In this document: in pieces, positions 41,585-49,748 of the stretch | Layout: each line of letters opens with the position of its first letter | Numbering within the stretch: position 1 is the stretch's first letter | Source of the DNA: Allokutzneria sp. A3M-2-11 16 | GTDB lineage: Bacteria > Actinomycetota > Actinomycetes > Mycobacteriales > Pseudonocardiaceae | Reading direction: 5' to 3' | Length of the DNA stretch: 64,000 nucleotides | Assembly (NCBI RefSeq): GCF_024213555.1 | Contig: NZ_JANAVO010000007.1 | Location: 124,001 to 188,000 of the forward strand | Made by a program: the position numbers and the translations under genes | Notes under the pieces: generated by a model | The model's database searches: none | What the model was told of the DNA's origin: nothing | What the model saw: the letters and a program-made list of their open reading frames with translations, nothing else

Positions 41585-42577
41585 TCACGCGCTGTGGACA
41601 GGCCGCAGCAGCTGTTCGATCTCCAGTAGCTCGGCCTCGGTCAAGGGACCGCGTTCCAGCACCGCCGCGGTCTCCTCGACGTGGCGGACGGTGCGGCACC
41701 CGGGGATCGGCACCGTGTTCTTGTTCCGCGCCCACAACCACGCCAGCGCGCCCTGGGTGAGGGTGCGGCCGTCGCCGGTCAGGATGTCGCGCACCGCATC
41801 GCGGCGAGCCAGGAACTCCGGCGTCGGCCGTCCATTGTGGAAGTACACGAGCCACTCCGGCGGGTCGCCGCGGATGTCGTTGGCGGGCAACGTGATGTGC
41901 CGCCAGTCCCGGTCCGCCAGCAGCCCCATCGCCAGGGGACTGCGGCACAGCAGCGCGAGCGTCCGCTGCTCGGCCAGCTCGTAGAGTTCGGGTCGGTCCC
42001 GCAGGACGTTGGCCTCCGCCTGGACCACGGCGCAGTTCGGTCCTTCGGCGAACACCGCGGCCCGTGCCGGGTCGTCGGTGCTCCAGCCGTAGCAGCGCAC
42101 GAGCCCTTCGCGCACCAAGCCCTCGCAGGCATCGCGCAGTTCGGCCGCCAGCAAGGGTTCCAGGTCGCCCAGGTGCAACTGGTAGATGTCGACGTAGTCG
42201 GTTCCCAGCCGCTGCAACGACGCGGTCAACGCCCGCCGCAGGTACTGCGGTGTCGCGTCCTCACCGGTCAGCTCGCGCCGCGCGGCGTCGAGGGTGTAGC
42301 CCCACTTCGTCGCGAGCACCACCTCCTCGCGGTGCCCGGAGAACGCCACCGCCAGCAGTCGCTCGGCGTGGCCCGCCCCGTAGGCGTCGGAGGTGTCGAA
42401 CAACCGCACGCCGAGGTCGAAAGCCTTGCGCAGCGCCGCGATGGACTCCGCGTCGTCCGCGCTCCCCCAGCCCAGCTGCTGCCCCGCGAAGCGGAACGGG
42501 CCACCCATGGCCCAGGTCCCCACGCCCAGCGCGGGGACCTCCACGTCCCACCGGCCGAGCCGTCTCGTCATCACCAT
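41585..42577 (-). CDS. aldo-keto reductase
   Basis: 330 residues from ATG 42577 (ATG 42571 also possible). TIM-barrel NADPH reductase with catalytic Asp/Tyr in FDTSDAYGAGHAE, Lys in VLATKWGY and His in IYQLHLGD. The Gly-rich opening is LGVGTWAMGG, and the NADPH-binding C-terminal part contains VPIPGCRTVRHVEE. It resembles the YhdN/general-stress group. It is the first gene of the operon with the lipoprotein and ABM-like genes and is divergent from a membrane protein gene. Confidence 0.9.
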   Translation of the reverse strand: MVMTRRLGRWDVEVPALGVGTWAMGGPFRFAGQQLGWGSADDAESIAALRKAFDLGVRLFDTSDAYGAGHAERLLAVAFSGHREEVVLATKWGYTLDAARRELTGEDATPQYLRRALTASLQRLGTDYVDIYQLHLGDLEPLLAAELRDACEGLVREGLVRCYGWSTDDPARAAVFAEGPNCAVVQAEANVLRDRPELYELAEQRTLALLCRSPLAMGLLADRDWRHITLPANDIRGDPPEWLVYFHNGRPTPEFLARRDAVRDILTGDGRTLTQGALAWLWARNKNTVPIPGCRTVRHVEETAAVLERGPLTEAELLEIEQLLRPVHSA

Positions 42578-42651
42578 GGCCGCACACCCTAGCTCTGTAC
42601 CTACTAGTATGTATAGTCTGCCACGCACCCGCGACTGATCGAGGAGGGCTC

Positions 42652-43170
42652 GTGCGACACGACCGCTGGCTCATGCGAGCCGTGAAACTGGCCGTCCTGA
42701 TCGGCGCCCTCGGCCTTCTCGTGGAGGGCCTGTTCGAGCTCAAGCTCCTCGTCCGGCCATTCGTCGAGCCACCGTCGGTGCCCGGCCAGGCGAAGATCAT
42801 CGAGCACTTTCTGGTCCAGCACATCGCTTTCCCCGTGATCGGCCTGCTGCTGGTGTTCGCGCCGTCGCGGCTCGCGGGGTTCGCCGCCGCACGGCCCGCG
42901 ACCGTCCTCTTAGGACTGATCGCGGTGGCGGTGACGATCCCGGAGGCGATCGTGTCGGCCGGTGACCTGTTCCGGCCTTACCCCTTCGACCTGCACAGCG
43001 GTCTTCTGGAGCGCGTCCAGTTGCTCGACGTGGGCGGGGTCCGGCTGAACGTGCTGCAGGCGGCGCACCTCGCCTGCTCGCACGTCGCGCTCATGGGCAG
43101 CGTCGTCGCGCTGGCGATCGCCGGTCCGCCGCTGCTCCAGCGCTTCGCCGGCCCCCGCACGTCACGGTGA
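42652..43170 (+). CDS. small integral membrane protein of unknown function
   Basis: 172 residues from GTG 42652 with GAGGAGG just upstream; the long frame 5' of this is antisense to the aldo-keto reductase and not used. About four membrane helices: VKLAVLIGALGLLVEGLF, IAFPVIGLLLVFAPSRL, ATVLLGLIAVAVTIPEAIV and ALMGSVVALAIAGPPLL. No family recognised. The divergent gap carries TATAGT-like and TACTAGTA sequences that could be promoter elements. Confidence 0.7.
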   Translation: MRHDRWLMRAVKLAVLIGALGLLVEGLFELKLLVRPFVEPPSVPGQAKIIEHFLVQHIAFPVIGLLLVFAPSRLAGFAAARPATVLLGLIAVAVTIPEAIVSAGDLFRPYPFDLHSGLLERVQLLDVGGVRLNVLQAAHLACSHVALMGSVVALAIAGPPLLQRFAGPRTSR

Positions 43171-43267
43171 CCCGCTGCCCCAGCTGCCCCGCAGCTAGCC
43201 AACCTGAAAAGCCCGCGTGATCGGGGACAGAACGCGCCCCTGCGCCGGATGGGATCATCGTGCGGCG

Positions 43268-43969
43268 ATGACGACACCACGTGACTACGATGCCGATCCC
43301 GATCGATATCGGCTCGGCATGCGAACCACGCGCGAGCACCTGAAACCCGGTGTGAGCCTGTACGCGACCATCGCTGGCGCACTCCACCAGGAGGGTGCGC
43401 GCACCGTGCTCGATCTCGGTTGCGGTGAAGGCGAGCTGTCCTCGGCGATCACCTCGAACCAGGTGTGGCTGGCCGGTGCCGATGCCTCCGCCGAAATGCT
43501 CGCCACCGTCACCTTCCCGGCGGTGCAGGCCGACGCCGCGGCGCTGCCCTTCGCCGAAGCCGCTTTCGATGCGGTGGTGGCCGTCAACATCCTCGACCAC
43601 CTACCCCGTCCGGCGGAGGCCCTCATCGAGGTGCACCGGGTCCTGCGCCCAGGCGGACTGCTGATCGCCGCGTGCATCAGCCGGCACGACTCCCCCGAGC
43701 TCGCCCACGTCTGGACACCGGCCCCGTCGCCGTTCGACTCCGAAGACGCACCCGAGATCGTTGCCACCGTCTTCGCCGAGGTGGATGTGCGGCCCTGGGA
43801 CGAGCCCCTTCTGCGACTGCCAGATCGGCAAGCGGTCCAGGACTACCTCCGCGCCCGCTTCGTGCCCGCACGCGCCGCCGCTACCGCGGCCGACCAGGTG
43901 GACGTCCCGCTGTGGCTGACCAAACGCGGCGCCCTGATCCTCGGGCGCAAAGCGGCCACCGGCCAGTGA
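43268..43969 (+). CDS. class I SAM-dependent methyltransferase
   Basis: 233 residues. SAM motif I is VLDLGCGEGELSSAI, followed by LAGADASAEMLATV, VQADAAALPFAEAAFDAVVA and the LRPGGLLIAAC turn. It is a UbiE/Methyltransf_11-type small-molecule methyltransferase. No strong ribosome-binding site; translation may be leaderless. Stands alone, 97 nt after the membrane protein gene. Substrate not evident. Confidence 0.85.
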   Translation: MTTPRDYDADPDRYRLGMRTTREHLKPGVSLYATIAGALHQEGARTVLDLGCGEGELSSAITSNQVWLAGADASAEMLATVTFPAVQADAAALPFAEAAFDAVVAVNILDHLPRPAEALIEVHRVLRPGGLLIAACISRHDSPELAHVWTPAPSPFDSEDAPEIVATVFAEVDVRPWDEPLLRLPDRQAVQDYLRARFVPARAAATAADQVDVPLWLTKRGALILGRKAATGQ

Positions 43970-44007
43970 CCGACGCGGTCGCAGTGGTGTGAGACCGGCG
44001 TCGCACC

Positions 44008-44601
44008 TCACGCGAGGAGCGTGCCCGGGGCAGGCTGGTACGGCTGGAAGAAGTCGTTGGCGCTCGCCCCGGCCAGGGTGAGGGCCAGCGTCGGCACCGC
44101 CACACCGTCGATCTGCTCGCGGATGATGTCGGCGTGCCCCGCGTGCCGGGCGCACTCCTCGACCAGGTGCACCAGGAAGTAGCGAGCGTGGATCGGCCGG
44201 GCGTCGAAGATCCCGTGCCACGGCGCGGGAGGCGCTGTGGTGTCGCCGGCCGGATCGGTCGCGGCGACCGTGGCCAGCAGCTGAGCCCGCAGCTGGTCGA
44301 AGTCCTCGATGGTCCCGGCCACCGTCTCGTCATCGCGCACGGTGAAACTGTCGGTGAACGCGGCGTACGCCGCCGCATCGACCGGCTGCTCGGTGACTTC
44401 GGTTGTCAACCGCTCCAGCGCTCCCCGCATGACGTAGGCCGCGTGTTTGATGATGCCCCCGACCGACAGCGCACTCCGGCACGGCGTCTCGCGCGCCTGC
44501 TCCTCGGTCAGACCGAACGCGGCGGCGCGGATGGCCGTGAGCTGCTCGTCGATGTAGTTGACCAGGCCGGTGACCTCGTCGTGCTGGGCAGGTGCGTACA
44601 T
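44008..44601 (-). CDS. DinB/DUF664-family protein
   Basis: 197 residues. A four-helix DinB-like bundle with LVNYIDEQLTAIRAAAFGL, PCRSALSVGGIIKHAAYVMR and HLVEECARHAGHADIIREQI; the His in KHAAY, HLVEE and HAGHAD are the expected metal ligands. The family includes mycothiol-dependent and bacillithiol-dependent transferases, usually involved in thiol or stress chemistry. A mycothiol-linked role is plausible in an actinomycete but not shown. Monocistronic. Confidence 0.87.
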   Translation of the reverse strand: MYAPAQHDEVTGLVNYIDEQLTAIRAAAFGLTEEQARETPCRSALSVGGIIKHAAYVMRGALERLTTEVTEQPVDAAAYAAFTDSFTVRDDETVAGTIEDFDQLRAQLLATVAATDPAGDTTAPPAPWHGIFDARPIHARYFLVHLVEECARHAGHADIIREQIDGVAVPTLALTLAGASANDFFQPYQPAPGTLLA

Positions 44602-44700
44602 TGTTCGACCTCCAGGCTCCAGGGTGGTGTGGAGACGAGTCTGCCGACCATAAAGGTCAGTTCCTGTCCTCGATCTGACCGTCCGACGATCGCCGGGCGT

Positions 44701-45750
44701 TCATCGCAGGGATCGCTGCACGATTGCCCTGAGCTGCGGTTCGATCTTGGCCGTGGTGTGCGCCATCACGACGACACCCAGGTCTTCGCTCGGGTCCGCC
44801 CACCACGTCGTGCCGCCCGCGCCCGGCCACGTCACCTCACCCACCGAACCCGGGGTGGGCGAACCACCGATCCGCCGCCGCACCGCGAGCCCGATGCCGA
44901 AACCGTGCCCGGGGTTCCAGCCCGGCTTCTCCAGGCTGCTGGTGTCCGTGCCCGGGGCAAGCTGGTCCGACAGCATGTACTCAACGGTCTTGCGGCCGAG
45001 CAGCGGATTTCCCTTGTCCAGCAACATCTGGACGAACCGCAGGTAGTCACCCGCCGTACTGACCAGACCCGCCCCACCGGAGTGGAACCGCGCGATCGAC
45101 AGATCGGGCAGCACATGCGGCGGCAACGGGCGGGCGAACCGGTCTCGACGCCCCTCCGGAACACCGAAGGTGGTGTCCGACATCCCCAGCGGCGCGCAGA
45201 CCTCGCCCCGCAGGAAGTCACCCAGCGACGCGCCCACCACGGACTTGATGATCAGTCCCGTGAGGTCCAGCCCCCAGCCGTAGTGCCACATCGTGCCCGG
45301 TTCGTGCAGCAGAGGCAGCGCGCTCAACCTGCTGACGAACTCCTCACCGGTCAGGTCCGTCATCCCGTCGCCCACTGCCTCCGCGTACAGCTTGTGCACC
45401 GCCGAGTCGCCGAGCAACCCCTCAGGCATGCCCGCCGTGTGCCTGAGCAGGTCGAGGACTGTCGGTTGCACCGACCACCCGGCGAACTGGGGAAGGTACG
45501 TGCTGATCGGCTCATCCAGTACGAGCTGACCTCGTTCGACCAGCAGCATCGCGCCGGCCGCCGTGATCGGCTTGCTCATCGACGCGATCCAGAACAAGGC
45601 GTCCGTCGTCATCGGGGCACCTCTGGCCTTGTCCCGATAACCAAAGGCTTCGAAGAAGACCACCTGGCCGCGATGCACGACCCCCACCACAGCGCCCGGC
45701 AACCGGTCGGCCGATACCTCGGCCTCGATGAACTCAGCCACCCTCTCCAT
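44701..45750 (-). CDS. serine hydrolase of the class C beta-lactamase/esterase fold
   Basis: 349 residues, no signal peptide. The nucleophile motif SxxK is ASMSKPIT (Ser57, Lys60). The second motif is the Tyr in WHYGWGLD, where the usual Asn of YxN is replaced. A C-terminal PGAGGTTWWAD stretch takes the place of KTG. Cytoplasmic members of this fold are usually esterases or transacylases (LovD, EstB types), not antibiotic-destroying enzymes. Stand-alone gene. Confidence 0.88.
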   Translation of the reverse strand: MERVAEFIEAEVSADRLPGAVVGVVHRGQVVFFEAFGYRDKARGAPMTTDALFWIASMSKPITAAGAMLLVERGQLVLDEPISTYLPQFAGWSVQPTVLDLLRHTAGMPEGLLGDSAVHKLYAEAVGDGMTDLTGEEFVSRLSALPLLHEPGTMWHYGWGLDLTGLIIKSVVGASLGDFLRGEVCAPLGMSDTTFGVPEGRRDRFARPLPPHVLPDLSIARFHSGGAGLVSTAGDYLRFVQMLLDKGNPLLGRKTVEYMLSDQLAPGTDTSSLEKPGWNPGHGFGIGLAVRRRIGGSPTPGSVGEVTWPGAGGTTWWADPSEDLGVVVMAHTTAKIEPQLRAIVQRSLR

Positions 45751-45903
45751 GGGTCGACATCATCGCATCGACGTCGCTGGCACTCGCTGAGCGCCACCGG
45801 ACAGTCTGTGGCCGGAAAGGAGAACAATGAGCGCTGAGACATCCATTCCGTTGCGCGAAGCGGAATTTTATGTCCTCTGAGGCAGGTCGATAGCGTCGGA
45901 TTC

Positions 45904-47328
45904 ATGGAGTGGAATTTTCAATCGGCCGACGAGCTTTCGGCTGCTTTGCGTGCCGGTGAAGTGACCTCGGTGGAACTGACCGACGAGGCGATCGCCCGTA
46001 TCGAGCGCGACGACAAGGTGATCAACGCGATCTGCGTGCCGGACTTCGACCGTGCGCGGGCCGCCGCATGCCGTGCCGACCAGGCTCGCGCCCGCGGCGA
46101 GGACCGGCCTCTGCTCGGTATTCCGGTGACGGTCAAGGAGTCCTACAACATCGCCGGGCTGCCCACGACCTGGGGCATGCCGCCGCACCGGAACTACGTG
46201 CCGCCCGAGGACGCGGTACAGGTGTCGCGGCTGAAGGCCGCGGGCGCGGTGGTGCTCGGCAAGACCAATGTGCCGTTGGGACCGCAAGACATCCAGAGCT
46301 TCAACGAGATCTACGGCACCACCAACAACCCGTGGGATCACGGTCGCACGGCGGGCGGTTCCTCAGGCGGGTCGGCGGCGGCCCTGGCGTGCGGATTCGG
46401 CGCGCTGTCCATCGGTTCCGACATCGCGGGCTCGCTGCGCACCCCTGCGCATTTCTGCGGTGTCTACGCACACAAGCCGACACTCGGGCTGGCGGCCAAC
46501 CGCGGCATGGTCCCGCCGCCCGCGCCCGCATTGCCGGTCGACCTCGACCTCGCCGTCGTCGGGCCGATGGCGCGCACCGCCCGCGACCTCACGCTCCTGC
46601 TCGACGTCATGGCCGGGCCGGACCCGTTGACGCTCGGCGTCGCGCACGACGTGAGGCTGCCGCCCGCGCGCCACGAGCGGCTCGGCGATTTCCGGGTCTT
46701 GGTCCTCGACGAGCATCCGCTCATTCCGACCGGGTCCGCCGTGCGAGCGGGCGTGAACCGGGTGGCCGCCGCGCTCGTCGACGGCGGCGCCCGCGTCGAA
46801 CGGCACAGTCCACTGCTGCCCAATCTGACCGAAGCCGCGACGATCTACATGCAGTTGCTGATTTCGGGCTCCGTTGCGCGTTTTCCCATCGAGTCGCACG
46901 AGCAGCTGCGGACCCGCGCCGCCGGACTGCGCGCTGACGACCAGAGCCTGGACGCTACTCGGCTGCGCGCCATGGTGTTCAGCCACGGCGACTGGATTGA
47001 GGCGAACAACCGCCGCGAGCTCCACCGCCACGGCTGGCGGCAGCTGTTCGCCGAGTTCGACGCCGTCGTGTGCCCGATCACGCCGACGCCCGCGTTCCCG
47101 CACGACCACGAACCCAACCTGTTGGAGCGGCGCATCGACATCGACGGCGTCGAGTACCCGTACCTCGACCAGCTCGTCTGGGCCGGCCTGGCCACCATGC
47201 CCGGCCTGCCCGCCACCGCCATACCCGCGGGCCGGTCCCCCGAGGGCCTGCCGGTCGGAGTGCAGCTCATCGGTCCAATGTTCGAGGACCGCACTCCGCT
47301 GCGGCTGGCCGAACTGCTCGAACAGTAG
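45904..47328 (+). CDS. amidase (amidase-signature family)
   Basis: 474 residues. The Ser-cisSer-Lys triad is visible: Lys78 in GIPVTVKES, the cis-Ser in the Gly/Ser-rich AGGSSGGSAAALA, and the nucleophile Ser in GSDIAGSLRTPAHF. Length is standard. It hydrolyses carboxamides; by its overall form it could be an indoleacetamide- or general aliphatic-type amidase, and substrate cannot be read from sequence. It is followed after 16 nt by a convergent SRPBCC gene. Confidence 0.92.
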   Translation: MEWNFQSADELSAALRAGEVTSVELTDEAIARIERDDKVINAICVPDFDRARAAACRADQARARGEDRPLLGIPVTVKESYNIAGLPTTWGMPPHRNYVPPEDAVQVSRLKAAGAVVLGKTNVPLGPQDIQSFNEIYGTTNNPWDHGRTAGGSSGGSAAALACGFGALSIGSDIAGSLRTPAHFCGVYAHKPTLGLAANRGMVPPPAPALPVDLDLAVVGPMARTARDLTLLLDVMAGPDPLTLGVAHDVRLPPARHERLGDFRVLVLDEHPLIPTGSAVRAGVNRVAAALVDGGARVERHSPLLPNLTEAATIYMQLLISGSVARFPIESHEQLRTRAAGLRADDQSLDATRLRAMVFSHGDWIEANNRRELHRHGWRQLFAEFDAVVCPITPTPAFPHDHEPNLLERRIDIDGVEYPYLDQLVWAGLATMPGLPATAIPAGRSPEGLPVGVQLIGPMFEDRTPLRLAELLEQ

Positions 47329-47344
47329 ACCGGTTTTCCTGTCC

Positions 47345-47794
47345 TCAACGGTGGACGCCGGTCAGAGCTTCGGTGATCGCTTCTGACCAAGTGGCCAGAA
47401 ACTCCGGGTAGCGATCGGCGAACTCGCGCAACTCGGTTCGTGCCGGCTCGCTCAGCGCGGTGAGTTCGTAGGCGACCTTGACCTCGCTGCCATCGCCGGC
47501 CGGTGTCAGTTCGACCTCGACGGTGCCCGCCCAGACTTCCGGGGTGAGCCGGGCGTAGCGGAGCAAGTGGCCGGGTTGCCGCGCGAGGACGACCCACGTC
47601 GTCGTCCTTCCGTCGGCGCGCGTCTGGAACACCGTTCCCGGTGCCGTGTCATCTTCGGTCGGTACCGGGAACTCCGGTCGCCATCCCGGCACCCAGCTCT
47701 CTTCGCCACGCGGGGTGAACAGCCGGAACGCCTCCGCGGGCGGCAGCGGCACCCGCAGTGCGCCGACGAGGCGGCACTCGGCGCCGGGACTCAC
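47345..47794 (-). CDS. SRPBCC (AHSA1/polyketide-cyclase-like) protein
   Basis: 149 residues from GTG 47794, overlapping the upstream stop as GTGA. A START-like ligand-binding cavity domain: ALRVPLPPAEAFRLFTPRGE, WVPGWRPEF, TTTWVVLARQPGHLLRYARL and a long C-terminal helix (YPEFLATWSEAITEAL). These proteins bind hydrophobic small molecules; function unknown. Cotranscribed and translationally coupled with the ribbon-helix-helix gene ahead of it. Confidence 0.85.
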   Translation of the reverse strand: MSPGAECRLVGALRVPLPPAEAFRLFTPRGEESWVPGWRPEFPVPTEDDTAPGTVFQTRADGRTTTWVVLARQPGHLLRYARLTPEVWAGTVEVELTPAGDGSEVKVAYELTALSEPARTELREFADRYPEFLATWSEAITEALTGVHR

Positions 47795-48036
47795 CGGGAT
47801 TCCTTGAGCTTGTGCGTGTCCGCCGCCGACAGCGACATGCCGTACACCGCGCTGAGTTGCCGGATCTTGTCCATCGTCGCCTCCTCAAAGGGCTGCTTGC
47901 CCTCGAACGCGTTCAACACGATCCCCTCCAGGAGTTCCCCCAAGGAGATGTCCAAGTACTCGGCCAACCCCTTGAGCACCTTCAACAGGTTCCGCTCCAG
48001 CCGGACTCCCGTTTGCGTTCGCTCGACTGTTACCAT
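47791..48036 (-). CDS. ribbon-helix-helix-like DNA-binding protein
   Basis: 81 residues from ATG 48036; the frame is open to 48051 but that ATG is centred in a palindrome and looks like the natural start. The N-terminus TQTGVRLERNLLKVLKGLAE fits a beta-strand plus helix of ribbon-helix-helix regulators. It continues with a helical tail (EGKQPFEEATMDKIRQLSAV). It is followed by an SRPBCC gene with a GTGA overlap. Probably autoregulatory through the palindrome at its own start. Confidence 0.65.
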   Translation of the reverse strand: MVTVERTQTGVRLERNLLKVLKGLAEYLDISLGELLEGIVLNAFEGKQPFEEATMDKIRQLSAVYGMSLSAADTHKLKESR

Positions 48037-48043
48037 GGTAACA
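48028..48043. promoter_or_regulatory. perfect 16-bp palindrome at the RHH start codon
   Basis: TGTTACCATGGTAACA is a perfect palindrome and contains the ATG of the ribbon-helix-helix gene. The half-site ATGGTA repeats again immediately upstream (ACATGGTACA). Ribbon-helix-helix proteins usually bind short symmetric sites in their own promoters, so this is a likely operator. Confidence 0.55.
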
Positions 48044-48123
48044 TGGTACACCGATTCGCCAAGAGATGCGCGGCGACGGTGTCCATCGGCAGCGCCGCCA
48101 CCATCAGCAGGCCCGACGAGCCG

Positions 48124-49353
48124 TCAGCTCGGGGTACGGGGACAGCCGAGTGCGGCCGGTGGGGTGTTGCCGCAGGTGGCGCCCTCAGCGAACTGCGGAG
48201 TCACGATGTAGACGAAGTCGTGGACCCGGTCGCGGGCCAGGCCGTCGAGCACGATCGACTCGCCGATCCGGATCCCGAAACGCATGATCAGGTCCTGGTG
48301 CACCGGGAACGCGGTGCCGTCGTTGTTGGCCACGTTGCCGGCCACTTCGAGTGCCCAGGTGTCGCTGCCGATCAGCGCCGGACGGAACTGGGCCAGGTAG
48401 CGCGCTTCCCTGAGGTAGATGCCCGGAAGACCCTCGGCTCCGCCCCACCGGGTGATGTCGGCCGGATTCGGTTGCCGGTTGACCCGGTGCAGCAGCTGGT
48501 TCCAGCCGGTGCGGAACACGATCGCGTCGCCAGGCTCGAACCGGTGGATGTGGCCGAACTCCATGGCCTGCTTGATGTCCTCGACGGTGATCCGGTAGTT
48601 GCTGGCCAGCACCGGCTTGCCGTTGGCTGCTGGCCGGCCGAGCGCCCGGTTGTCCCCCTTGGCCAGTTTGAGGCCGAGGATGTCGAGCAGAACGCCGCGG
48701 GTCACGATCGGGCCGGCGTGCTCGGCGCCCAGCTTGGACGTGCCGTAGAGCTGGTCGATGTCCGGGCCGCGGTGGCCGTTGTAGAAGTACTCGCCGTAAC
48801 CGATGTGGTTCAGGTTGTCGAGCTGCGTACCGATCTGGTAGGTCGTCGAGTACGGCCGGTCGTAGCCCGGAGTCTGGACCGCGGCGAAGCGTTCCTCGTG
48901 CAGGCTTAACCGGTTGGTTCCACCGGGGTCGCGGAACTGGACGATCCCACCCTCCGCCTCGAACCGGGGCGAGCGGTAGCCGCCGATGGTCAGCCGTTGC
49001 TCGTAGCTGCGCACCGGCGTCGTGATGAACGCCGGGATGCCGTTCCACATCAGCTGGCCGAGGTTGTAGGTCCTGACCTCGCGGGCGCCGAGCACGCCGC
49101 GCAGCGCCTTGGCCGTCTTCTCCTCGGTGACCTCGTTGAAGCTGCCGCGCTGGTCGTCGGGTCCGTACGGCCCGGGAACCCAGGCGGCGAGGTTGCCGTA
49201 GTCGAAGGGGACGTCGTTGATCCCGCCGCGCGGAGAGCCGTCAGCGGTCGAGGCGCCGGCGGTGCCCACCGTCGCCGCGACCACGCCGGCCTTTCCCGCG
49301 AGACCAAGGGCTTCGCGGCGATTCAGGTAGTTCTTCAGCAGCTCCGGATGCAT
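48124..49353 (-). CDS. exported cyclase-family (kynurenine-formamidase-like fold) hydrolase
   Basis: 409 residues from ATG 49353 with GGGGAG upstream. The N-terminus NRREALGLAGKAGVVAATVG looks like a Tat signal. The body matches the cyclase/KynB fold (PF04199 type): GTQLDNLNHIGYG corresponds to the family's metal-binding GTHxDxxxH, with the first His changed to Gln. FEPGDAIVFRTGWNQLL and GSDTWALEVAGN follow. The changed metal ligand may alter activity. Single gene; substrate unknown. Confidence 0.82.
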   Translation of the reverse strand: MHPELLKNYLNRREALGLAGKAGVVAATVGTAGASTADGSPRGGINDVPFDYGNLAAWVPGPYGPDDQRGSFNEVTEEKTAKALRGVLGAREVRTYNLGQLMWNGIPAFITTPVRSYEQRLTIGGYRSPRFEAEGGIVQFRDPGGTNRLSLHEERFAAVQTPGYDRPYSTTYQIGTQLDNLNHIGYGEYFYNGHRGPDIDQLYGTSKLGAEHAGPIVTRGVLLDILGLKLAKGDNRALGRPAANGKPVLASNYRITVEDIKQAMEFGHIHRFEPGDAIVFRTGWNQLLHRVNRQPNPADITRWGGAEGLPGIYLREARYLAQFRPALIGSDTWALEVAGNVANNDGTAFPVHQDLIMRFGIRIGESIVLDGLARDRVHDFVYIVTPQFAEGATCGNTPPAALGCPRTPS

Positions 49354-49748
49354 TGTGACTCCCCAATCGGGTGACCCACGGCCGGGTGACGATACGGGCA
49401 GCCTACGACGCTCAGGACGTGATCGGCACCACTGCGAAGAGGAACGCGTCCATGTTCTGCACCTTCGGCGTCTCCGTGGACTACGAACTGTTCCTGCTCC
49501 CGCATCGCCGAAGAGCACCGGCGACACCATGACCGCGGTCGCGCTCAACCCGCAGCGGGTCATATCGCTGCTCGCGCTCGAAAACCCTTGCTTCCCAACG
49601 GCTCAAGTCGGCGCCGAGTCCCTGTGCTCGCTAGGCTGCGCGCGCGTGGAGTACACGGCCCGTCCGTCAGGACATCGGGGCGACGCGGTCTCCGTTGCCG
49701 TTCCGGTATGTGCTCCCTGTTGTCCGGTGCTGGCAGAACGGTGTCCCG
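49354..49748. other. intergenic region without a convincing gene
   Basis: 395 nt between two divergently placed genes. Open frames here have no ribosome-binding site and no recognisable domain. It should contain the promoters of the exported hydrolase and the permease; no clear operator was seen. Confidence 0.5.

Noticed and set aside
39984-41984. A 666-codon open frame on the plus strand opposite the binding lipoprotein gene
   Set aside because: Its product is a His/Arg/Val-rich low-complexity string with no domain, and the opposite strand has a lipoprotein signal, ribosome-binding site and a clear family match. It is a shadow of high-G+C coding.
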